Assembly (NCBI GenBank): GCA_025531455.1
Contig: JAMYHL010000027.1
Span: forward strand, 1 to 64,000
Direction of reading: 5' to 3'
DNA length: 64,000 nt
Origin: Apiotrichum sp. Y4204
Lineage: Eukaryota > Basidiomycota > Tremellomycetes > Trichosporonales > Trichosporonaceae
Each line of letters starts with the position of its first letter. The stretch's first letter is position 1. Below the pieces are notes generated by a model, which saw only the letters and a program-made list of their open reading frames with translations, did no database searches and had not been told where the DNA came from. Positions 43,969 to 53,442 of this stretch are shown in pieces. Position numbers and translations under genes: made by a program.

Positions 43969-46767
43969 TCAACCGCGGTACGTAGAGTGCGGAAACTTGC
44001 AACGGTCTCCTTCTAGACAGTTACCAGCCAGCCAGTGACGGCAGGTAGGTCGTCCTTGACCGCCGCCACGGCCGCGATTCTTCTGCCAGCGATTCGGTCC
44101 AGTTGACCGGTTGTTGTTGGGGGGGCGATTGTTGTTCCACTGGTTGTTGTTGGGACCAGCATTGTAGCCGGGTGTATACCCAGGACGAGCTTGGTATCCG
44201 CCTGGACCAGATCCTGGACGGGAATTGTACGCCGACCCGCTGTTGTTGGCAGGGTAGTTGTTGCCATAGTTGGTATTGGCCTGGTTGTTGTAACCACCTG
44301 ACGTATCCCCATACGGGCGGGCATAAGGGTGGTTGCGTCCACGGTAGTCGCTGCTTTGCTGGTTTGGTGCCGCACCGTAGGAAGGCTCAGTCGCAGCGGG
44401 GCGGGGCAAGTCGAGGTTACTCAACAAGTTGGCTACCAAATCTTTTGCGGCTTCATTGGTAGACGGGGGCCCAGTGTTGACAGGTGCAGCCGCAGGAACA
44501 GGAGGGGCTTGGTGATCCTGCATATAAACTGGGTTGGTGTTCATCATGCGGGTATCCTGATCCCGACGAACAACGAGAACTGTCGAGTTGTCTCCTGCGT
44601 CTTGGGTAACGTCCGGTGTGTATGGTGCGGTGAGAAGTGCTCGCTCCCGTTCTTCCTGGAATTCTGCCTCAGGCGTCGGTTTTGTTTCCTTTTCTTCGAC
44701 GTATGCTGAATGGGTCAGTCTAGGAACGTCTCCACAAGGGTGAGGGAACTTACGCTCTGGTTCGTACCAGGGAATCTCTTCCCTGACATGTGCGCGAATC
44801 AATGCATACTCCGCTCCAAGTGGGTGTGCCGCACCAAACTCATCGGTCTGCAAGGTCAGAAGCATTCCTGAGGACGTCCTCACCTGTGGTTGCCATGGTG
44901 CTGGTTCAAGCTCGTGCGGCTCCTGTTTGAACTCTCGAATGGCCACAAACTCGCGAGATTTGACGGTGATCGCCGGGTCGTCGAGCCATTTGACAGTATG
45001 GCCCTTCTTATTCAGCTTGGGGCCAACCTTGTTGGCCACAGGTTTTGGAGCACCAGGCTTAGGAACAACACTGGGCTTCTTATCAACGACCTCGGTTTTA
45101 GCAGCATTTTGCTTCAACATCTTCATAGTATTCTGAAGAAGACTGCCCGCACTTGAACCCGCAGCCGCCGGCGCTGGTGGCGGGGCAGGCGGCCGCTTCT
45201 TAAAGCTCGGTAGTGGTGTCTTGGTCTTGATACCCGTGTTGAAAAAGGACATGTCGGTACGGGTTCCGGCTTTGGGTGCTGGCTTGTCGGTTGATGCGGA
45301 TGCAGGTGTGGACGGGTTCGTCGGGCGAGCGGGCTTTGATGGTGGAAGTGGAGCAACGACCCTGCGCTTCTTTTCGTCCTTGATGTCTTCCTCGCTGTCG
45401 GAACTGGATTTGCGCTTCTTTTGCGGAGCGGCTGGGATTGCCAGCTGGAGGAATTTGTCGGACATTTTGCGTAGCCCTGGCGACACGGTGAGTCCTGCGG
45501 TGTTAGCAACGCCCCTCACACATGATCGGCTAAACATACCAGCGTCCTCCATCGCAGTCATGAGCAAACTGAGCTTCTTCCCCAAGCGATACTCTTTTAC
45601 GAAATCTTCAGACATCCGTGTGCGTGCCAACATTTGAACCATAGGGGTTATCGCTGGATTCCAATACAAAGGCCGCTTGGTAAACCGTCTGAGCAGTGCC
45701 ACTAGACATTCAACATTCCTCCACTTCTCCGCCATAATGGCCAGATATGATGATGATGCGGACGTGTCGAGGGACTGGAAGATATAACTCAAGTTCTCGG
45801 GATTCAGAGCCAGCAATGTTGACCCATCGTCCCTAGGCCGAAAATACTTGAAGATTAGGTCTGGTTGGTTCAGGAGTAGCTGGCGTGCCGAGAGCTGGAA
45901 CTGGATCTCCTTCAGAATTCGCTGATCCTCGTCTGTCAACGACGGAACCGTGAACGACGACGAGTTACCAAACATGCCCTTGGTCTCATCCGTCTTCCTC
46001 GGCATTCGTGTCGGCAGCCACTTGCTCTTGGGAGCGGGAACGACCCGGAAGCTCGACATGCTGCGCTGTCGAACCCCGGGGGTCCCAAGATCATGGAATG
46101 GGTTGTCAGGCGGTAATAAGGATGGTGCAGGCTGCACAGGAGTTGGTACAGATGGCACCCGCGAAGCGTAACTAAAGGAGGAGGGCTGGGAGGAAGACGC
46201 AGCAGCAGCAACAGGGGCAGCAGCGGCCACAGACAAAGGACGAGGTGATGAGGAAACAGGCGGTGAAGCAGAGTGGGACGATGAGGTGATGGATGAGATG
46301 ATGGGCGGTTGAGGAGACGACTGAATTGAGCCCTGCGCGGTCGTATTGACAACGGGCGCTGGTGTGGGTGATGTGTTGGTTGGCGACATGGTGGGGGACG
46401 AATTCATTTGGCCCGGGTTTGATTGTACCTGGGCATGCTGGGCAGATCCCGGATATCCGGGAAATCCTGCAACCTGGCTCCATCCCGCAACAGGACTCGC
46501 AGTGTTGGTCAGAGGTGCAGAATTGGCAGAGGCTATCGGAGAGGCCACCTGTGCGAATGGCACTGGTGAATGTGATGCAGTTCCAGATGGAGACCAAGCC
46601 GCTGATGGGTTTGGTGACAACCTCGGACTGTTCGCCACAGGACTGGCGCTGGAGGGGCCCATATTCATGAATGGAGATAGAAGGTTTCCATTAATCTGCA
46701 GGTGCTGCTGATGCTGCTGTTGTTGTGTCTGCTGCGGCTGCTGGTGGACATTGCCTGGCATCAACAT
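43969..46767 (-). CDS. PNUTS/Ppn1-like PP1 regulatory subunit
   Basis: Model complement(join(43969..44705, 44754..45494, 45540..46767)), 901 aa. Three PNUTS features occur in the right order: a TFIIS N-terminal (LW-type) helical domain at about 340-445 (CLVALLRRFTKRPLYW, KEYRLGKKLSLLMTAMEDAG); a PP1-docking RVxF-type motif KKGHTVKWLDD (572-582), very close to the KTVTW of animal PNUTS; and a C-terminal CCCH zinc finger, CRHWLAGNCLEGDRCKFPH (878-896, C-x7-C-x5-C-x3-H). Gln/Ser/Pro-rich N-terminus and Asn/Gly-rich C-terminal half are disordered. In animals PNUTS targets PP1 to RNA polymerase II; fission yeast Ppn1 sits in the cleavage and polyadenylation factor. Both introns (48 and 45 nt) keep the frame open if retained. 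A splice acceptor just 5' of the ATG suggests a 5' UTR intron or an extra 5' exon. Confidence 0.85.
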   Translation of the reverse strand: MLMPGNVHQQPQQTQQQQHQQHLQINGNLLSPFMNMGPSSASPVANSPRLSPNPSAAWSPSGTASHSPVPFAQVASPIASANSAPLTNTASPVAGWSQVAGFPGYPGSAQHAQVQSNPGQMNSSPTMSPTNTSPTPAPVVNTTAQGSIQSSPQPPIISSITSSSHSASPPVSSSPRPLSVAAAAPVAAAASSSQPSSFSYASRVPSVPTPVQPAPSLLPPDNPFHDLGTPGVRQRSMSSFRVVPAPKSKWLPTRMPRKTDETKGMFGNSSSFTVPSLTDEDQRILKEIQFQLSARQLLLNQPDLIFKYFRPRDDGSTLLALNPENLSYIFQSLDTSASSSYLAIMAEKWRNVECLVALLRRFTKRPLYWNPAITPMVQMLARTRMSEDFVKEYRLGKKLSLLMTAMEDAGMFSRSCVRGVANTAGLTVSPGLRKMSDKFLQLAIPAAPQKKRKSSSDSEEDIKDEKKRRVVAPLPPSKPARPTNPSTPASASTDKPAPKAGTRTDMSFFNTGIKTKTPLPSFKKRPPAPPPAPAAAGSSAGSLLQNTMKMLKQNAAKTEVVDKKPSVVPKPGAPKPVANKVGPKLNKKGHTVKWLDDPAITVKSREFVAIREFKQEPHELEPAPWQPQVRTSSGMLLTLQTDEFGAAHPLGAEYALIRAHVREEIPWYEPERKFPHPCGDVPRLTHSAYVEEKETKPTPEAEFQEERERALLTAPYTPDVTQDAGDNSTVLVVRRDQDTRMMNTNPVYMQDHQAPPVPAAAPVNTGPPSTNEAAKDLVANLLSNLDLPRPAATEPSYGAAPNQQSSDYRGRNHPYARPYGDTSGGYNNQANTNYGNNYPANNSGSAYNSRPGSGPGGYQARPGYTPGYNAGPNNNQWNNNRPPNNNRSTGPNRWQKNRGRGGGQGRPTCRHWLAGNCLEGDRCKFPHSTYRG

Positions 46768-47070
46768 TGGTGAAGACGTGTCTGGAATGTCAGCACAAGT
46801 TCGACGAAATTACGAAACACGACAAGCGATGATAACAGGACGAGACGAAAACAACTGATCTGCGGATTTGTGGAGACCCCACAAAGAAGCAAGATCACAA
46901 CCAAACAATCACGTGACATGTGGAATCTAGGCGTGCGAGTTTTGAACCGTCATGACCGCTCCTTAGGCATGAGGACTGGGCGAAGTGGGAACGATAAGGC
47001 CCGCACAGTTCCGAGGATTGCCAATTTCAACATTTGAAATGGCATGACCTCTCCAGTAATGGATTGTGGC
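46768..47070. other. Intergenic: PNUTS-like gene promoter
   Basis: About 300 nt. On the minus strand a CTGACATTCCAG acceptor lies about 20 nt before the chosen PNUTS start, so part of this stretch may be a 5' UTR intron. A CACGTGA element is present at about 46911. Confidence 0.6.
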
Positions 47071-47800
47071 TCATGGATGTGTGTTCACCTCGACCCTCGG
47101 ATCCTCGATGCTGTGCTGCTGCTGGGCGTGGGTGCTCAACTGCGCAAGCATGGCTTCGCCCTCGCCGAAAGCAAGTGGCAAACCGTTGCAAAGCATGCAG
47201 CTGGTAATCTGTGTAGCCTCTTCCAGTTGTCTGGGGTGGTCTCAAGGTGCCGAGTCACCTCTCAGCCTTTGGCTTACAAAGAGCGACTCAAATCAAGGCG
47301 CACAAAGCTGGGTTCATACACGTGTGGTGGGGTTCATAGTGTCCATTTCTGAAATCCGTTCGAGAACTAAGGCGTCCACAACGGTCGCTGCTTACTCTCT
47401 CACCCTCCGTACCGCGCATTGCAGTACGAACGATGATCCTGTTCTCGCGTAAATGACACTCACTGGGATGCGGGGGCTTGACGTTGAACTGTTGTTGGCC
47501 CGCGCTTTCAAACATCTGGTAGTCGGTCGGAAACCTTCCTTGCTGCGCAGGCTGCGTGGGTTGAGCCCGTTGTGTTGTCGGAGCTGGCTGGTGGCGGTGA
47601 ATCGAGTCTTGGAGTACGGACTCTAGAGCTGCCATTTCTTCGAGGCCCTCAGCAACTCTCGTGCGCCATAGAAGCCAGTCGTCGGGGCTGAGACCTGGAG
47701 GTATCGGGTGGGCCGCGAGCTGTTCTGCAAGCCACGCCAGTTGCTCGTCGGTTTGACTGTTGAGGCAACCGCGATGATTAACGCAGTTGTAGTCGAGAGG
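47071..47800 (-). CDS. Orphan protein, gene model incomplete
   Basis: Two stretches on the minus strand look coding. The first (about 47455-47781) encodes a helical, Gln-rich segment starting near SQTDEQLAWLAEQL, with LSPDDWLLWRTRVAEGLEEM and QQQFNVKPPHP, and ends at a GTGAGT donor. The second (about 47071-47216) encodes MLCNGLPLAFGEGEAMLAQL and ends in PRVEVNTHP and a TGA at 47071, after a CTACACAG acceptor. The link between them is unclear: either a small middle exon (about 47403-47430) or another splice. The 5' end is also unresolved; an acceptor (CCTCAACAG) before SQTDEQ suggests an upstream exon, and no clean ATG was found. I do not recognise the family. Confidence 0.45.
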
Positions 47801-48733
47801 GGCGGAGTGTTGCAAGATCGGATGTGACACGGGATGTTTACAGCGCGAAGGGGCCGAGCAATGTGTGCAAGCCGCGTGAGCGCGACGTTCAACACAGAGA
47901 AGAGGAGAAAGAAAATGATGCGTACGCGTACTTCACGAGATCTGCCAGTGGCTCCATCGGTCGGTGGACGACGAGTAGAGTAACTCAAACTGTTGTGCCT
48001 GCGAGACTCTGTAGAATCCTCTGTCTCTCAACAACCGGACAAGAGGAAAGCGAGTACTATAGAACAGCAATACGGAAAGACACGTCACTAACGCGATCGC
48101 TGCACCTCTCTACCGCACTGGCCAGAATGTCTACGTGCTGGAAGGAGAAATGTTGAGAACAGACAGGTGATGGATGAGTAAAGAGAGAAGTACTTGCAGT
48201 GGTGGGCGGGGAGATGATCAAGGATGGTGGGGCCAGAGCTTCACGGCCCAAGACGCAACCGGTGTGTGAGTGGTGCACATTGGTGTGGCCGGTGTGGTGT
48301 GCGGTGCAGCTGTGCAGCTGGGCGCAGATGAAGGATAACCGATCCGGGCCGGCATTATCGTCCAACTCTCAGATGTGGCACGCCCATTATGGGTAGATTG
48401 ACTTTGCCACCCAGCATTGGACCTGCCAGCCGCTGCAACTCATGCCCCTGATCTAGAGAGAGACCCTGAACTTGGCCGCTGGTGATGTGGAGCTTGGCGG
48501 ACATCAACGCAGTCTCCGCTGCTATCCACAGCCCTCCACACTGCCCCTTTGGCCTTTTGCCGCCGAGTTGTCATGAAAGTGCACGATTGTTGCTCTGCAG
48601 CGTTCCCGACACACGCCTGGCTCAGCTTGGCGTCGCGCGACAGTTGACAGATGATGTAGCGTTTCAACAATTCCGCAAACGACCACCGCAACACTTCAGT
48701 TCATCACCAACGCTCAAGCGCGAAGCGAGGGAC
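47801..48733. other. Intergenic region, possibly with 5' exons of the 47 kb orphan
   Basis: About 0.9 kb upstream of both the minus-strand orphan and the plus-strand CLC gene. Short frames only. A 5' exon of the orphan may lie here (for example on the minus strand near 47920-47988), but I could not place it. Confidence 0.5.
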
Positions 48734-51700
48734 ATGGTGTACCCACCAACAAATACATCGGGCGCAGGCGCCAACGGCGAGACCGATGCGATGCTGGGTG
48801 CCGGGGATATATCCTTGACGACGTCACAAGGTGGCGGAGAAGAGGAATTGGACCTCGCGCAGCTCAAGTGAGCACCAACGCCGTAAAGATACTCGATTGC
48901 TAACGGTATAACAGACGATATGAGGACTTTAGCACAGTCGGTGAGCATTGAAGCGTCTGCGGTCAACAACATCCCCCGGTTGGCTAACACGCATTAGACT
49001 GGATTCAGGACTCGCTTCGCGAACGTACCCGCGTACACCCTTTGCCACGGGCAGGCTCCGTACGCGATCGCCTCAATCACCTGGATGGTGTACTTGGCTG
49101 GCTATGGCGTTCTCTGAACAAGGCATTCCTGGAGGGCGAGGCGTACGTCGTGATCACACTTGTCGGTGAGTCCTGCCACACGAACGAGCCATGTGTTGTC
49201 TAACTCTGCAGGCATTGGGATCGGCTTGAGCTCAGCGCTCATGTCAATTATGACTGGTTGGCTTGCCGACATAAAGCTCGGTCGCTGCTCGACAGGCTGG
49301 TGGCTGAGCCGCAAGTTCTGCTGTCTCGAAATCTCGGACGAGGACACATGCGAAGAGTGGCACCAGTGGGGTTCAATACAGCCGTTCCCCTACATTTCCT
49401 ACGTGATCTACGCAGTGAGTATGAGTAGTGGACGCGATGCAGAGTGCATAACCTAATCACTCGCAGGCTCTCTTCGCGTTTACTGCCGCATATCTGGTGC
49501 GCAACTTTGCGCCATATGCCGCAGGATCGGGTATTTCGGAGATCAAGTGCATCCTTAGTGGTTTCATCATTAATGGTTATCTTGGTGTGGAGACTTTCGT
49601 TATCAAGGCCCTTACACTGGTATGTCTACGCGTGGCACGAGGACGGCGCTCATCAGCAGCCTCTGTCAATCGGTTCCGGCCTCGCGGTCGGCAAGGAGGG
49701 ACCAAGTGTGCATGTGGCATGTTGTGTTGGCAACCTAGTATCCCGGCTATTTCCACGGTATAAACACAGTCAATGTAGGTGTGTTGGCTCACTGATGGCT
49801 AACTACTCTAGTGAAAACACGAGAAATTCTAACCGCGGCGAGTGCAGCTGGTGTGGCGGTCGCTTTCGGTTCACCTATTGGCGGTGTGCTGTTCTCTATC
49901 GAGGTGGGTCGAGTCATAATGCCGATCTGACCTGCAGGAAATGAACCAAGCTTTCTCGACGCGAACAATGTGGAGGAGTTTTGTTTGTGCGCTGGTCGCC
50001 ACCTTCACTCTTGCCGTAAGTTTCGAAGATTGCTCTTATTTCATCATTGCTCACGTCTCAGTCTGTCGACCCGTTCCGTACTGGAAAGCTCGTCTTGTTC
50101 CAGGTCTCCTACGACCGTGACTGGCACTATTTCGAGATTCCGGCATACATTCTTCTTGGTGTATTCGGCGGTTGTTACGGCGCCTTTGTGTCCAAGTTCA
50201 ATCTCCAAGTCGCCGCATTCCGCCGCAAACATCTTGCAAACCACGGTGTCATGGAGGCGGTCACTCTTGCAGTGCTCACAGGCATTGTCGGATATCTCAA
50301 CCGTTTCCTCCGCATCGACATGACTGAATCCATGGCGATTCTTTTCCGCGAATGCGAGGGTGGCGGTGACCGTGATGGTCTCTGTCAGGCATCCTCACAG
50401 TGGAGCATGGTCAACTCGCTGCTCCTGGCTTCGATCTTCCGCATGGGCTTCATTATCATTTCGTACGGTAGCAAGGTCCCTGCTGGTATCTTCGTGCCCT
50501 CCATGGCTGTCGGTGCGACCTTTGGCCGCCTGGTCGGCATTCTCGTCAAGGCGATGCAAGTGTGGGTATCGATGATTGACTTGTAGCTAATTGGACCAGG
50601 TCATTCCCCAACGCACCATGGTTCGCCGGAGTCTGTCAGCCGGACGTACCTTGTATTACACCAGGAACGTACGCCTTCCTCGGTGCAGGTGCGACTCTTG
50701 GTGGCATCACCGGTCTAACGGTGACCGTTGTGGTCATCATGTTCGAGCTAACTGGTGCATTGACGTATATTCTTCCTACCATGGTGAGTTGCAGCCCATG
50801 CTATACTGAGCTGACATTAGATTGTGGTTCTTGTGACCAAGGCCGTTAGCGAACAGATTGGCAAGGGCGGTATCGCAGACCAGATGATCAAGTTCAATGG
50901 CTTCCCCTTCCTGGAGAAAGAAGATGCCGAATCCGGAGCCAAGGAATACTTTGAGCCGAGTGAGTGACTAGCTGACAACGTTTCGTATCAAGCTGACCGT
51001 CAGTCGCCCACGTCATGCGAAAGGAGGTCGTGGTGATGCCCAGCACGGGAATTCCGCTGCAACAGGTCAACGAACTTGTGCAGAGCACCAACTACCAAGG
51101 CTTCCCTGTGGTCAGGAGTGACTCTGACTGGACGATCATCGGCTTTATCCGGAAGAATGAGTTGCGCTATGCTCTCGACCGCGCACGCCGTTCCCGCCAG
51201 CTGACGCTCGATGCCATCTGCACGTTCCACGAGATATCGGATGATGTGACCATGCCAAACGGCCTACGTCCCCATCCGGATATCGTGCTTCCGTCGCAGG
51301 GTGAGGATCGGACACAGGACATCAACAAGGTGGACTTCGGACAATATGTCGATGATGTAAGCTGTTGATCAGATGTGTGTAAGCTGACCTCAGACACCAT
51401 TGCAGGTATCCCCCAAGATGCCGCTCGAGATTGTGCTGCAACTTTTCAGACGTATGGGCCCGCGTGTCATCCTCGTGTCCCATGAAGGTCGCCTAGTTGG
51501 CCTTGTTACGATTAAAGATGTGCTGCGGCACGAAGCCACCGAGAAGCACCGCGAGGAGATGTCGGCGGCGGCTGCGCCGAGAATCAGGAGCAGTTGGGAC
51601 GGCGACTGGACCCCAATGCCCGGAGACGAGCGTCCAGGCGACGCACACCACCCGGCCTCCCTCGAGCACCTCCTGGAAGACGGCCTGCAGTGGGCGCAGA

Positions 51701-51864
51701 CGCGTGGTGTGACTGTCGTCAACGACGTGATCTCGCGCGTCCGCAATGCACGTACCACTTCTGGGTCGTTGGCTGGCGCCACGGGTGCCGGGGCCAGGAC
51801 TTCCTCGACTGGAAACTCCAACGATGCCTACACGTTCGACATGGATGCCGAACAGGGGCGCTAG
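48734..51864 (+). CDS. GEF1: CLC-family chloride channel/transporter (Gef1-like)
   Basis: Model join(48734..48867, 48915..48940, 48998..49165, 49212..49414, 49467..49619, 49660..49774, 49812..49903, 49938..50015, 50062..50561, 50600..50783, 50821..50959, 51004..51356, 51394..51864), 871 aa, 13 exons with consistent phases. Signature CLC selectivity segments are all present: GSGISE (about 197-202), GKEGPSVH with the gating glutamate (about 239-246) and [16 protein letters not shown] (from about 464). The Ser/Thr-rich N-terminus and a WH-Q-loop rich in Cys follow the eukaryotic pattern. Two CBS domains close the protein (about 598-655 and 716-770, the second with [14 protein letters not shown]). 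Yeast Gef1 is a Golgi/endosomal chloride-proton antiporter needed for iron and copper handling; the same role is inferred. Exon 6 has a tandem CAGCAG acceptor. Confidence 0.95.
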
Positions 51865-52754
51865 ACAGATGATAGACATAATACTGTTTGCATATATCCA
51901 ATGCTATTCATTGTGACGGAAACACAGGCAGATATAGTGCCACCTGACTGATGCAGTGCGCTGAGCATCCGGGAACTCGGTGCTAAAACAAGGATCGAGG
52001 CAATAGGTCCTACTTGACATGGGTGTGGAGCGTTGATAGCCGCAACACACCGAGTTAAGACGGCACAAGAGCCTTAGTTGAGCTCAGTGAGTTATCTTCC
52101 GCGGACAGAGGGTGGGTGCATGTCAGAAAATATTCGCTTGCCAAAAACTAAGTATCGTTTCCGCTGAACCGACGAGGACCACGAAGGCAGTCGTGCGTTC
52201 TCCAAGAACTTCAGCAACCTGACGGGCCGCATCTGAGACTTCCAAGCTACGACAAAGGTATCACGCCAGCAACGACTCCTCCGGGGGGGGGGGGGGGGGG
52301 GTCACACGTCAAACCTGGTGCCACATCCACAGAGGGCTCGTGTTCACGAACGGCGAGCAGTTGAGTTTGATTGTGCCATGTCGGGGACCAAGTCCAAGAG
52401 CGACTCGGTGCAGCCAAACAGATGCAAGGAAGGGAGCGCCTTTCGGTTCAAGGATTGCATGGTCTCCTTCCATCAGAAAGTGAAAGAAGTAGAAAACAAA
52501 AACAAAAACAAAAACAGAAATAAATGAGGAAATTACGAGCAATGATCTCCTGGTTCGTCACGGCAAACAAGCATCTCGATGGTCCGGAAGCACACGCACG
52601 ATATCCCATGGTCTCATCCCAAGTCATAGATACTCCTCAGATGAGGTTGGCTCAACCACGATCGAGCACGATCTAGTACGACCACGTACCGAGCGCACGC
52701 TCGCGCGCTCACGCTGCGTCCGTATTGTTTCAAAACGGAAAAAAGAGAAGTGAA
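51865..52754. other. Intergenic region between CLC gene and tRNA-Lys
   Basis: About 0.9 kb of AT-richer sequence with no convincing frame, containing a 19-nt G homopolymer (52283-52301) and an aacaaaaacaaaaac run near 52495-52520. Confidence 0.65.
52283..52301 (+). repeat. Poly-G run
   Basis: Nineteen consecutive G bases, the longest homopolymer in the window. Length is likely variable and may partly reflect sequencing error. Confidence 0.9.
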
Positions 52755-52837
52755 AGCCTCGTATGGGGCTCGAACCCATGACATTTTGATATCTTAGTAG
52801 TAAGAGTCAAACTATCTACCGACTGATATAACGAGGC
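52755..52837 (-). tRNA. tRNA-Lys(CTT) with a 10-nt intron
   Basis: Read on the minus strand, all arms fold. The 7-bp acceptor pairs GCCTCGT with ACGAGGC. The D stem pairs TATC with GATA around AGTCGGTA. The anticodon stem pairs TTTGA with TCAAA. The T stem pairs ATGGG with CCCAT around TTCGAGC. The anticodon loop CTCTTA is interrupted after position 37 by a 10-nt intron (52791-52800), the canonical site cleaved by tRNA endonuclease. The anticodon CTT decodes AAG Lys. The sequence is close to yeast tRNA-Lys. Downstream on its own strand (52740-52750) lies an A/T-rich stretch that reads as a T-run, fitting RNA polymerase III termination. Confidence 0.95.
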
Positions 52838-53442
52838 TTGTCGAATTTTTGACGGGCATGTTTTGTACATCGCCAAAGCCTCGCTCCTGTTACAGACACA
52901 AAACAATAACACGTCGGGGCATTCTCAACCGTCGGGGCAGGTGGTGTCCAACTACGCTCCCATTTGGCCGCAGACTAATCTTCCTAAACAGCGAGCGCGT
53001 TCTCTGGCAGCCCCCGTTCTTTCTGCTGTTGATCTAGATTATGGGGACATGTACATCCCACATATGCCAAGTACAATCGCCATCCGACTCTTGAGCTGTC
53101 TCTTTGACCTTGAGCTGGCCGTAAAGGGCGTGCTCCTGCTTGGTCTGCCTTCAGATTCAGACGGATTGGTTGCCTCTACTACCCACTGCCTTACCCACTG
53201 CCCAGTGCGGCGCCAGCCCCCCTTACGGCATCAGGACCCGACCTGCAATCCAGTTTGCAGTCTTCAAAAGCCGCCCACAGCTCGCATAAGTGGTGCAGCT
53301 GGTGCAGTGGGAGTCAGGCAATGTCATTAATGTCAAGATGCCGCATCACGGGAGGCTCTGGGTTTCAGGGTTGCATGAATGCATGCAACTATGGAGGTAT
53401 GTACAAAGGGCTGTGCCCATCCAAGTTGTCGCCATCGCCGAC
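52838..53442. other. Intergenic region between tRNA-Lys and RPL3
   Basis: About 600 nt with no recognised gene; the left part is the upstream side of the tRNA, the right part the 3' end of the minus-strand RPL3 gene. Confidence 0.6.
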
